A stretch of 5,939 nt of DNA from assembly GCA_020249025.1 (NCBI GenBank), contig JADCGM010000177.1:1-5939 (forward strand), given 5' to 3'. Source of the DNA: Alphaproteobacteria bacterium. Lineage in GTDB: Bacteria > Pseudomonadota > Alphaproteobacteria > Sphingomonadales > Sphingomonadaceae. Below, piece by piece: positions 1-5,039 of this stretch; position 1 is the first letter of the stretch; every line of letters begins with the position of its first letter. Both the position numbers and the translations under genes were made by a program. Under the pieces are notes generated by a model, which saw nothing but the letters and a program-made list of their open reading frames with translations, had not been told where the DNA came from and ran no database searches.

Positions 1-7
1 CGTTCAT
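1..7 (-). CDS. 5' end of a divergent gene leaving the window
   Basis: Only the start codon, the next codon (Met-Asn) and one further base lie inside the window, so no function can be given. Read on the minus strand, ATG at 7-5 follows a strong Shine-Dalgarno stretch, GGGAGGG at 19-13, with a 5-nt spacer. That pairing is better than at several complete genes in this window, which is why I list it. The gene would be divergent from the nitronate monooxygenase gene and share the 8-126 intergenic region with it. It could be a chance match. Confidence 0.45.
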
Positions 8-126
8 CTTGTCCCTCCCAAGGCCCCTGAAAACTCCCCCGTCCGCCCTGCTTAGCAGAAGTGCGGGTTGGTTCGGCAAGCGGGCGGCGGCGATAACGGC
101 GCTTCCGCTTTTCCTGAAGGACCGCC
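8..126. promoter_or_regulatory. Divergent intergenic region with candidate promoter for the nitronate monooxygenase gene
   Basis: On the plus strand TTGGTT (68-73) and GATAAC (92-97) are separated by 18 bp. They match the -35/-10 consensus at 3 and 4 positions. The predicted transcript would start near 104, leaving a short leader that carries the GAAGGA ribosome-binding site (116-121), 5 nt before ATG 127. An 11-nt dyad, CTGCT-T-AGCAG (48-58), lies between the candidate promoter and the divergent start at position 7 and could be an operator. The boxes and the dyad are visible; promoter function is inferred. Confidence 0.35.
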
Positions 127-1077
127 ATGACCATCCGCACCCCGATCTGCGACCTGCTCGGCGTCGAGCATCCGATCCTTCTCGCCGGCATGGGCGGCGT
201 CTCCTACGCCGAGGTGTGTGCTGCGGTGAGTGCTGCGGGCGGCTTCGGCTCGCTCGGCATGGCGGGCACCGCGCCCGAGTTCATCCGCGGGCAGATGCGC
301 CGCGTGAAGGAGCTCACCGACAAGCCGTTCGGCGTCGACCTGCTGTCGGCGCAGCCCGAAACGCTGACCGCCAGCGTCGACGTCATCATCGAGGAGGGCG
401 CGACCGCCTTCATCGCCGGGCTGGGCGTGCCGACCTCGATCCTCGCCAAGCTGAAGGACGCGGGCATCGTCGTCATGAGCATGTGCGGATCGGTGCGCCA
501 TGCGGTGAAGGCGGCGGAGGCCGGCTGCGACGTCGTCATCGCGCAGGGGACGGAGGGCGGCGGTCACACCGGATCGGTGGCGAGCGTGGCGCTGTGGCCG
601 CAGGTGGTCGATGCGGTCGACATTCCGGTGATCGCGGCGGGCGGGCTCTATGACGGGCGCGGGCTGGCGGCGGCGCTGGCCTTCGGCTGTCAGGGCGTGT
701 GGATGGGAACGCGCTTCATCGCCTCGACCGAGGCGCATGCCGGCCAGCCCTACAAGGACGCCATCGTCGCCATGAGCGAGAGCGACACCGTCGTCAGCCG
801 CGTGTTCACCGGCAAGACGCTGCGCGCCATCGTCAACGACAGCAACCGCGACTTCGACGACCGCACAGCGAAGCCATTTCCGCTGCAGGTGATGGAGTCG
901 GTCCAGCTGAACCGGCTGGGGCCGATCGCGGGGGTGGTCGAGAATGTCGATCCGCGGACGCAGTGCCTGGCGGCCGGGCAGGGCGGCGGCGGGGTGCGGG
1001 AGATCCTGCCGTGCGCGGAGATCGTCAAGCGGACGCTGGCCGAGGCGGAAGCGGCGCTGGGGCGGTTGCCGCGGTAG
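127..1077 (+). CDS. Nitronate monooxygenase (2-nitropropane dioxygenase) family FMN enzyme
   Basis: This predicted cytosolic flavoprotein has 316 residues, a normal length for the NMO/2-nitropropane dioxygenase TIM-barrel family. Family members oxidise alkyl nitronates with O2, or act as NAD(P)H:quinone reductases, or as FabK-type enoyl-ACP reductases. The N-terminal strand motif HPILLAGMGGVS (15-26) is the usual phosphate/flavin-side signature. The diagnostic AQGTEGGGHTG (139-149) supplies the likely catalytic histidine H147. AAGG (170-173) and GCQGVWMGTRF (187-197) form the FMN phosphate-binding end of the barrel. The C-terminal AGQGGGGVREI (283-293) is also typical. ATG 127 is chosen because GAAGGA precedes it by 5 nt and the motif register fits. 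It converges on the dienelactone hydrolase gene with only 32 bp between stops. The family assignment is firm; nitronate versus quinone or enoyl-ACP as substrate cannot be decided here. Confidence 0.9.
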   Translation: MTIRTPICDLLGVEHPILLAGMGGVSYAEVCAAVSAAGGFGSLGMAGTAPEFIRGQMRRVKELTDKPFGVDLLSAQPETLTASVDVIIEEGATAFIAGLGVPTSILAKLKDAGIVVMSMCGSVRHAVKAAEAGCDVVIAQGTEGGGHTGSVASVALWPQVVDAVDIPVIAAGGLYDGRGLAAALAFGCQGVWMGTRFIASTEAHAGQPYKDAIVAMSESDTVVSRVFTGKTLRAIVNDSNRDFDDRTAKPFPLQVMESVQLNRLGPIAGVVENVDPRTQCLAAGQGGGGVREILPCAEIVKRTLAEAEAALGRLPR

Positions 1078-1086
1078 GGGGCGGCC

Positions 1087-1099
1087 GGACGCGCCGTCC
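1087..1099. terminator. Small hairpin between convergent genes, possible bidirectional terminator
   Basis: GGACG-CGC-CGTCC forms a perfect 5-bp stem with a 3-nt loop inside the 32-bp gap between two converging stop codons. No T-tract follows on either strand, so this is not a canonical intrinsic terminator. The location is the main support. Confidence 0.25.
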
Positions 1100-1109
1100 C
1101 AGGCACCCC

Positions 1110-1904
1110 TCACCCCGCCGTCTGCGCCTTGAAGAAGGCGATCACCTTCTCCTCCACCCCCTTGGTGACCGTTCCCGGGCGGTCGTCGAGGTGGAGGGTG
1201 AGCACCGAATGCGGGCCCATGCCGGGGAAGGGGTAGGCGTCGGCGTCTTCGAGCTCGACCGCCTCGAAGCGGTCGCCGAACTCGCGGCGCAGACGCTCGA
1301 AGCGGGCGTCGGGGACGAGCTTGTCGGACTTGAAGCGCAGGCCCATCAGCGACAGGTCCTCCTCGGCGAACCGGCGCTTGGCGCAGGCGATCTCGGCGGC
1401 CGAGCAGTCGAGCGCGTCCTTGCTGCCCCGCCCGAACGGAAGCGACGGCTGCGACAGGACGGGGGCGACCACCGACGGCTCGGTCATCATCGCCAGCGCG
1501 GAGCCGCCGGTGAAGCACATGCCGACCGCGCCGACGCCGCGCCCGCCGCAGTCGCGATGCGCCTCCCGGGCGAGTGCGCGCAGCCAGTCGACGATGGCGC
1601 TCGACTTGCCGTTGGCCCAGACGTTGAACTCGCGGCGGATGCAGATGTTTAGCAGGATCTGCCCGACCGCATAGCCGCGCGAGACGGGCTTCATCGGGGT
1701 TCCGAACAGGCTCGGCAGGAAGACGGTCATGCCGGCGTCGGCGACATGGTCGGCGAAGCGCACGACCTCGGGATGAAGGCCCGGCACCTCGTGCATGATG
1801 ATGACGGCGGGTCCCGATCCTTTGCGGAACACGTCGCGCGTCCAGCGGCCGTCGCTGAAGGCGAATTTCTGGTAGCCGCGCCCGGCCAGCACATTGTCGG
1901 TCAT
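1110..1904 (-). CDS. Dienelactone hydrolase family alpha/beta hydrolase
   Basis: The product is 264 residues, probably cytosolic, of the dienelactone hydrolase family. These are alpha/beta hydrolases with a Cys-His-Asp triad; the archetype opens dienelactones in chlorocatechol breakdown. HEVPGLH (38-44) matches the family's His-Glu motif, in which the Glu (here E39) activates the cysteine. The nucleophile elbow GMCFTGG (128-134) places the nucleophile at C130. D194 in RFKSDKLVPDARF and H232 in GMGPHSVLTLH are the likely remaining triad members, though H238 is an alternative. The Cys-to-Asp spacing (64 residues) is longer than in the classic Pseudomonas enzyme, with an extra charged, Cys-containing stretch around 160-185. 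An upstream in-frame ATG exists at 1931, but ATG 1904 is preferred because GGGGGAGG (1919-1912) sits 7 nt upstream. No other chlorocatechol genes are nearby, so the true substrate is unknown. Confidence 0.88.
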   Translation of the reverse strand: MTDNVLAGRGYQKFAFSDGRWTRDVFRKGSGPAVIIMHEVPGLHPEVVRFADHVADAGMTVFLPSLFGTPMKPVSRGYAVGQILLNICIRREFNVWANGKSSAIVDWLRALAREAHRDCGGRGVGAVGMCFTGGSALAMMTEPSVVAPVLSQPSLPFGRGSKDALDCSAAEIACAKRRFAEEDLSLMGLRFKSDKLVPDARFERLRREFGDRFEAVELEDADAYPFPGMGPHSVLTLHLDDRPGTVTKGVEEKVIAFFKAQTAG

Positions 1905-1914
1905 TGGCGATCCT

Positions 1915-1940
1915 CCCCCGCCCCGGAGCATCGGCGGGGG
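1915..1940 (-). promoter_or_regulatory. GC-rich hairpin covering the dienelactone hydrolase ribosome-binding site
   Basis: CCCCCGCC (1915-1922) and GGCGGGGG (1933-1940) form a perfect 8-bp inverted repeat with a 10-nt loop. In minus-strand RNA the downstream arm covers 1922-1915 and overlaps the Shine-Dalgarno GGGGGAGG (1919-1912). It could therefore mask translation initiation or act as a terminator for the DUF4402 gene just upstream. No T-tract follows. The structure is visible; the role is inferred. Confidence 0.4.
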
Positions 1941-1956
1941 GCGGAGCCGGTGTCAA
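1927..1956 (-). promoter_or_regulatory. Candidate promoter for the dienelactone hydrolase gene
   Basis: On the minus strand a perfect TTGACA (1956-1951) is followed after 18 bp by GATGCT (1932-1927), which matches the -10 consensus at only three positions. Transcription would begin near 1920, giving a leader of about 16 nt that still contains the ribosome-binding site. The weak -10 box keeps confidence low. Confidence 0.35.
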
Positions 1957-1963
1957 CGTCCCG

Positions 1964-2968
1964 TCAGTTGTAGGCGACGGTTACCGTGAACGATCCGCTA
2001 TAGTCGCCTGGCAGGGTCGCCGACGGCACGGTCAGCGTGCCGCCGACACCGATGGTCAGCGCGCCGCCGGTCGAGAGTGTGACGTTGCCGCTCTGCGTCG
2101 CCTGAAGCGTGGCGGTCAGGCCGTCCTGGCTGTGCGCGAGCGCCACCGTCGCCGGGATGTTGACGCTGACGCTGCTGCTCGGCTGGCCCGAAACGGTGAA
2201 CAGCGCCCGGCCGGAGGTCTGCCCCGGCACGAGGCGCGGCGCGCTGGCGCCGCCGGCCGATCGCGCCCCGCTTGCCGCCGCGATCGCGACGGTGCCGGTT
2301 CCGGCCGCGGGCGGGCCGACCGCCCCGAAGGCGAGATCGGCGGTCTTCGTCACCGACAGCGACCGCCGCACCGTGGCCCGAGTGGCGACATTGGTGCCGG
2401 TCGCCGCCGGCACCGTCGGGAACCGGGCGACGGCGACCGTCCAGCCGGCGGTCGCGGTGGTGCTCGTCGAGACGTTGTCGCCCTTCACCGGCATGTCCAT
2501 GCCGACATAGAAGGTCCGGGTGCTGTTGCCGGAAAAGCCGGTGAGCGTCAGCAGCAGCGAGCCGTCGCCCTGCGGCGAGGTGGTGCCGACCGTGCCCGTC
2601 CCCGAGGCGACCGTGAAGTTGGAGACGGTGCCGGCGCGGCCGGTGACGTTAGTGCGCGGCGCGATGCGGACATAGGCGGTCGCGGTCGTGCAGCCGCTGC
2701 CGCCCTGGCAGCGGATGGTGACGGTGGCGCGCGTGCGCGTGCCGGAGGCGAGGACCCCGCCCATGCCGGAGACGCGGGTCACGGCGGGCGCGGTGCTGAT
2801 GCGGAACACGGTGTCGCCCACCGCGCTTGCCGCGACATTGCCGAAATTGGGCGTGTTCGCGCTGACCGCGGAGACCGTCATGGTCTGCGCGGCGAGCGGT
2901 GCGGCGATGATCATGGCGAGCGCAGCGGCCAGAACCCTGCGCAGCGCCCCCCGAAGACGTTGCGTCAT
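1964..2968 (-). CDS. Secreted DUF4402 domain protein
   Basis: This protein of unknown function has 334 residues from ATG 2968, or 346 from an in-frame GTG at 3004. The start is unsettled because neither codon has a good ribosome-binding site. ATG 2968 gives the more normal signal peptide: a basic QRLRGALRR segment, a hydrophobic core, then APLAA before a likely cleavage at AA/QT, about residue 27. The mature protein is rich in Ser, Thr, Gly and Ala, has few charges, and looks all-beta. The C-terminal third matches DUF4402: an LAFGAV strand, then RSAGGAS, FTVSGQPSSSVSVNIP and GGTLTVPSATLPGDYSG, ending FTVTVAYN at the stop. The N-terminal half, about residues 30-190, is a separate beta-rich region with two cysteines in CQGGSGC that could form a disulfide. 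The terminal aromatic-Asn beta strand recalls pilin-like and spore-coat-U-like secreted proteins, but that link is only suggestive. It is probably periplasmic or surface-exposed. Confidence 0.8.
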   Translation of the reverse strand: MTQRLRGALRRVLAAALAMIIAAPLAAQTMTVSAVSANTPNFGNVAASAVGDTVFRISTAPAVTRVSGMGGVLASGTRTRATVTIRCQGGSGCTTATAYVRIAPRTNVTGRAGTVSNFTVASGTGTVGTTSPQGDGSLLLTLTGFSGNSTRTFYVGMDMPVKGDNVSTSTTATAGWTVAVARFPTVPAATGTNVATRATVRRSLSVTKTADLAFGAVGPPAAGTGTVAIAAASGARSAGGASAPRLVPGQTSGRALFTVSGQPSSSVSVNIPATVALAHSQDGLTATLQATQSGNVTLSTGGALTIGVGGTLTVPSATLPGDYSGSFTVTVAYN

Positions 2969-2979
2969 GACAACGACAA

Positions 2980-2990
2980 CCGTCTGACGG
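2980..2990. promoter_or_regulatory. Short dyad upstream of the DUF4402 gene
   Basis: CCGTC-T-GACGG is a perfect 5-bp dyad around one central base. It lies 12-22 bp upstream of ATG 2968. If translation starts at the alternative GTG 3004 it is inside the coding region instead. It could be an operator or part of the leader, but short dyads are common in GC-rich DNA. Confidence 0.15.
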
Positions 2991-3003
2991 CGATGGAGTT
3001 TCA

Positions 3004-3026
3004 CCCTGCGTCAGCCCGCCGCAGGG
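3004..3026. repeat. Inverted repeat in the DUF4402/arfB intergenic region
   Basis: CCCTGCG (3004-3010) and CGCAGGG (3020-3026) are perfect 7-bp inverted arms separated by 9 nt. The element lies between two divergently oriented genes and could be a regulator site or an mRNA hairpin in the DUF4402 leader. No T-tract is present. I saw no convincing promoter for the DUF4402 gene here. Confidence 0.3.
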
Positions 3027-3079
3027 GGTATGCGGGAACCGTTTCGCCGCCAGCCTATCCCGCTCTGCCGCGGGGCGCG

Positions 3080-3085
3080 TATAAC
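3080..3085 (+). promoter_or_regulatory. TATAAC -10 box placed for leaderless arfB transcription
   Basis: TATAAC matches the -10 consensus at five of six positions and stands out in very GC-rich sequence. It ends 6 nt before ATG 3092, so the usual distance to the start point places +1 on the A of the start codon. No good Shine-Dalgarno is present; GGCGG at 3086-3090 is only 1 nt from ATG and too close to work. No convincing -35 hexamer is seen 16-19 bp upstream. Confidence 0.45.
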
Positions 3086-3091
3086 GGCGGC

Positions 3092-3496
3092 ATGGGCTAC
3101 GAGATCGACGAGGGCGAGCTGACCGAGCGCTTCGTTCGCGCCAGCGGACCGGGCGGTCAGAACGTCAACAAGACGAGCAGCGCGGTCGAGCTTCGCTTCG
3201 ACGTCGCCGCCTCGCCGTCGCTGCCGCCCGACGTCAAGCGCCGGCTGGCCCGGCTGGCGGGGAGCCGCATGACCGCCGAGGGCGTGCTCATCATCTTCGC
3301 GCAGGAGCACCGCGAGCAGGCCGACAACCGCCGCGCTGCGCGCGAGCGCCTCGAGGCGCTCATCGAACAGGCGAGCATCCGCCCGAAGCCGCGCAAGAAG
3401 ACGCGCCCGACACTGGCGTCCAAGACGCGCCGGCTGGAGGGCAAGGCCAAGCGGGCCGGGGTCAAGGCCGGGCGCGGCCGGCCGCGGTTCGATTAG
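3092..3496 (+). CDS. arfB: Ribosome rescue peptidyl-tRNA hydrolase ArfB (YaeJ)
   Basis: This 134-residue protein is close to the usual length of about 140. ArfB enters the empty A site of ribosomes stalled at the 3' end of truncated mRNA and hydrolyses the peptidyl-tRNA, as a back-up to tmRNA. The release-factor catalytic motif GGQ is at 21-23 within GPGGQNVNKTSSAVELRFD. A helical stretch follows (about 46-92). The lysine/arginine-rich C-terminal tail (97-134: KPRKKTRPT, SKTRR, then alternating basic residues) is the part known to lie in the mRNA entry channel. The tail, plus the lack of a codon-recognition domain, separates it from RF1/RF2. ATG 3092 matches the known N-terminus because I-D-E-G-E-L begins about five residues in, although the frame is open far upstream. 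It lies 11 bp ahead of the GNAT gene, probably in one operon. Confidence 0.93.
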   Translation: MGYEIDEGELTERFVRASGPGGQNVNKTSSAVELRFDVAASPSLPPDVKRRLARLAGSRMTAEGVLIIFAQEHREQADNRRAARERLEALIEQASIRPKPRKKTRPTLASKTRRLEGKAKRAGVKAGRGRPRFD

Positions 3497-3507
3497 GGGA
3501 GGAGGCG

Positions 3508-3978
3508 ATGCTGACCATCCGCACCGACGATGTCTCCGGCCAGCCGACGCGCGATCTCATCGCGTTCCATGTCGCCGGGATGCGCGCCAACTCGCCGCCC
3601 GGGCACTGCTTTCCGCTCGATCTGTCGGGCTACACCAGCCCCGACGTGACGCTGTGGACGGCGTGGGACGGCGATGCGATCACGGGGATGGGGGCACTGC
3701 GCGACCTTGGCGACGGCACCGGCGAGATCAAGTCGATGCGCACGCACCCCGATCATCGCGGCAAGCGGGTGGGGGCCGCGATCCTCGAACACATCATCGC
3801 CGAGGCACGGGCGCGGGGCTATCACCGGCTCAGTCTGGAGACCGGGTCTGGCCCGGCCTTCGAGGCGGCGCTGGCGCTCTATGCCCGGCGGGGGTTCCGC
3901 CAAGGCGGTGCGTTTGGCGACTATGTCGCCAGCCACTTCAACCAGTTCTTCCACCTCGATCTGACGGCCGCGGCCTAG
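3508..3978 (+). CDS. GNAT family N-acetyltransferase, YsnE-like
   Basis: The product is a 156-residue single-domain acetyltransferase using acetyl-CoA, predicted cytosolic. The central strand and acetyl-CoA loop read EIKSMRTHPDHRGKRVGAAIL (73-93). In the R-x-x-G-x-G pattern R84 and G89 are present, but the first Gly is replaced by R87, a substitution tolerated in many GNAT proteins. The later RLSLETGSGPAFEAALALYARRGF (107-130) supplies the helix and arm usual before the final strands. The combination EIKSMR, RLSLETGS and a Phe-Gly-Asp-Tyr element (136-139) resembles the YsnE group, whose true substrate is uncertain. ATG 3508 is preceded by GGGGAGG (3496-3502), overlapping the arfB stop, so coupling with arfB is likely. 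Its TAG stop overlaps the stop of the convergent gene. Confidence 0.87.
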   Translation: MLTIRTDDVSGQPTRDLIAFHVAGMRANSPPGHCFPLDLSGYTSPDVTLWTAWDGDAITGMGALRDLGDGTGEIKSMRTHPDHRGKRVGAAILEHIIAEARARGYHRLSLETGSGPAFEAALALYARRGFRQGGAFGDYVASHFNQFFHLDLTAAA

Positions 3979-3989
3979 CGGCGCGCCGC
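3966..3989. terminator. Palindrome cluster over two convergent stop codons
   Basis: Three perfect palindromes abut: GGCCGCGGCC (3966-3975), CTAG (3975-3978) and GCGGCGCGCCGC (3978-3989). CTAG carries the TAG stop of the GNAT gene on one strand and the TAG stop of the convergent gene on the other. GCCGC (3967-3971) can also pair with GCGGC (3978-3982) as a hairpin. There is no intergenic space for a terminator, so this structure may serve both transcripts. No T-tract is seen. Confidence 0.3.
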
Positions 3990-4427
3990 CCGCCCGGTCG
4001 CGCGGACATGCTCGAGGTGGGCGGCGACGCCGGGGCCGAGTCGCGCCCAGATCGTCGCCGGATCGCGGCCGTGGCCGTGGGGGGCGAGCAGCTCGAGGAT
4101 GGCGACGCTACGGGTGTGGAACAGCCGTTCGAGATCGGCCATCGCCAGCCCCAGCGTCAGCGCCAGCTCGGCCATGGCTTCGAGCGCGAGATCGAGCTGA
4201 GCGCGGTTGGGATCCTCCCACACCCAGGCGTGGGTCTTGCCGTCGCGGGTCCAGGTCAGGCGGCCGAGGCCGTCGAGCGCGATGCAGCGGCACAGCGCAT
4301 CGAGCGCGGCGCGCGGATGACCGAGCCGGCGGCGATGCTCCGCCATGCCCATCAGCGCGGCGCGCGTCTCCTTCAGCTCCTGACCGAGCTTTCGTCCCGC
4401 TTCGAGATCCGTCGTCGCCCTGCGCAT
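3975..4427 (-). CDS. Unrecognised small helical protein downstream of mscL
   Basis: I do not recognise this 150-residue product. It has no signal peptide and no clear membrane segment. Most of it should be helical: a charged N-terminal helix (about 5-35), a Cys-containing segment DALCRCIALDGLG (43-55), and a Trp-rich turn with W59, W68 and W70. An amphipathic helix follows (about 75-104, rich in Ala, Leu and Glu), then a basic C-terminus. The Cys pair is C46/C48. ATG 4427 has GGAG 3 nt upstream, a tight but usable ribosome-binding site. It follows mscL by 60 bp on the same strand, so co-transcription is plausible. Reasons to believe it is real are its consistent codon-like pattern, its start signal and its exact tail-to-tail fit with the GNAT gene. 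The Trp/Asp segment WVWEDPNRAQ looks like a conserved signature but I cannot name a family. Confidence 0.7.
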   Translation of the reverse strand: MRRATTDLEAGRKLGQELKETRAALMGMAEHRRRLGHPRAALDALCRCIALDGLGRLTWTRDGKTHAWVWEDPNRAQLDLALEAMAELALTLGLAMADLERLFHTRSVAILELLAPHGHGRDPATIWARLGPGVAAHLEHVRATGRAARR

Positions 4428-4455
4428 CGTCTCCGCGAAAGCGGATTCGTTTCAC

Positions 4456-4508
4456 CTGCGCAAGGGTCGAGGGCGGGGCTGCGGCGATCAGCCGCCGCGC
4501 TTGCGCAG
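4456..4508. repeat. Nested inverted repeats around the mscL stop codon
   Basis: CTGCGCAAG (4456-4464) and CTTGCGCAG (4500-4508) are perfect 9-bp inverted arms 35 nt apart. The second arm encodes Leu-Arg-Lys of the MscL C-terminus and the first lies in the gap before the next gene. Between them GCGGC-GATCA-GCCGC (4481-4495) forms a 5-bp stem over the TGA stop. The structure may stabilise the mscL mRNA 3' end or attenuate read-through into the next gene. It lacks a T-tract. Confidence 0.4.
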
Positions 4509-4931
4509 TTCGTCGCGGATTTCGCGCAGCAGCACGACGTCCTCGGGCGTCGGCGGCGGCGCGGCGGGGGCCTCGGCGGCGGGCTTGATCATCATCCGGT
4601 TCACCGCGCGCACCATCAGGAAGATGATGAAGGCGAGGATGAGGAAGTTGACGGTGACGGTGAGGAACTGGCCCCAGCCGAACAGCGGCACGCCGGCCGC
4701 CTTGAGGTCGGCATAGCTCGTCAGCGAGCCCTTGTAGCCGTCGGGGATCGCGCCGAGCCGGACGAAATAGCCCGAAAAGTCGAGGCCGCCGAACAGCGCG
4801 CCGATCACCGGCATGATGATGTCGTCGGTCAGCGAGCTGACGATCTTGCCGAAGGCGGCGCCGATGATCACCGCGACCGCGAGGTCCATCACGTTGCCCC
4901 GCGCGATGAACGCCTTGAACTCCGAAAACAT
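4488..4931 (-). CDS. mscL: Large-conductance mechanosensitive channel MscL
   Basis: MscL is the inner-membrane emergency valve that opens a wide non-selective pore when osmotic downshock stretches the membrane. This copy has 147 residues, normal for the family (about 136-150). The signature GNVMDLAVAVIIGAAFGKI (12-30), with DDIIMPVIG (36-44), is TM1 and lines the pore. A periplasmic loop (about 45-86) follows, then TM2 QFLTVTVNFLILAFIIFLMV (88-107). An Ala/Pro linker (117-129) leads to a charged C-terminal helix, EDVVLLREIRDELRKR (130-145), that forms the cytoplasmic bundle. An in-frame ATG exists at 4970, but ATG 4931 gives the family's MFSEFKAFIARGN start and has AAAGGGG a few bases upstream. 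It is divergent from the glycoside hydrolase gene and probably co-transcribed with the gene at 4427-3975. Confidence 0.96.
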   Translation of the reverse strand: MFSEFKAFIARGNVMDLAVAVIIGAAFGKIVSSLTDDIIMPVIGALFGGLDFSGYFVRLGAIPDGYKGSLTSYADLKAAGVPLFGWGQFLTVTVNFLILAFIIFLMVRAVNRMMIKPAAEAPAAPPPTPEDVVLLREIRDELRKRGG

Positions 4932-5039
4932 GGGCGGCCCCTTTCCCTGCCTGTTGTTCGTTGATCGCATTGGGGCGCAGGAAGGGGGCTGCCGTCAAGC
5001 AGGCGGCGAACAATCGGGGCGCTCGCGCATTGGCGCGGC
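4932..5039. promoter_or_regulatory. Divergent mscL / glycoside hydrolase intergenic region
   Basis: This 108-bp region must hold the start signals for two divergent genes. On the minus strand TTGACG (4998-4993) is a reasonable -35 for mscL, but no good -10 follows at 16-18 bp. An 8-bp direct repeat, CGCATTGG, occurs at 4966-4973 and 5026-5033. I see no convincing promoter or ribosome-binding site for the plus-strand gene; GGCGCGG just before its ATG is weak. Confidence 0.25.

Noticed and set aside
93..101. Shared 9-mer ATAACGGCG at 93-101 and 3081-3089
   Set aside because: Both lie in candidate -10 regions, but two copies are too few to call a shared regulatory motif, and the context differs.
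52..1956. A 634-codon open frame on the minus strand
   Set aside because: It runs antisense to the nitronate monooxygenase gene and out of frame through the dienelactone hydrolase gene. Its product is Arg/Ala/Gly-rich with no recognisable domain, as expected for a shadow frame in high-GC DNA.
1904..3091. Long in-frame extension upstream of arfB on the plus strand
   Set aside because: This part is antisense to the DUF4402 gene and composed of low-complexity Arg/Gly/Ala. The ArfB family N-terminus begins at ATG 3092.
3473..3486. 14-bp perfect palindrome CGCGGCCGGCCGCG near the end of arfB
   Set aside because: It encodes the basic Gly-Arg-Pro tail of ArfB and contains only G and C. Such palindromes arise easily in GC-rich coding DNA.
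3654..4964. A 436-codon plus-strand frame across the GNAT, unrecognised and mscL genes
   Set aside because: It overlaps three better-supported genes and lacks any domain, including over the certain mscL gene.
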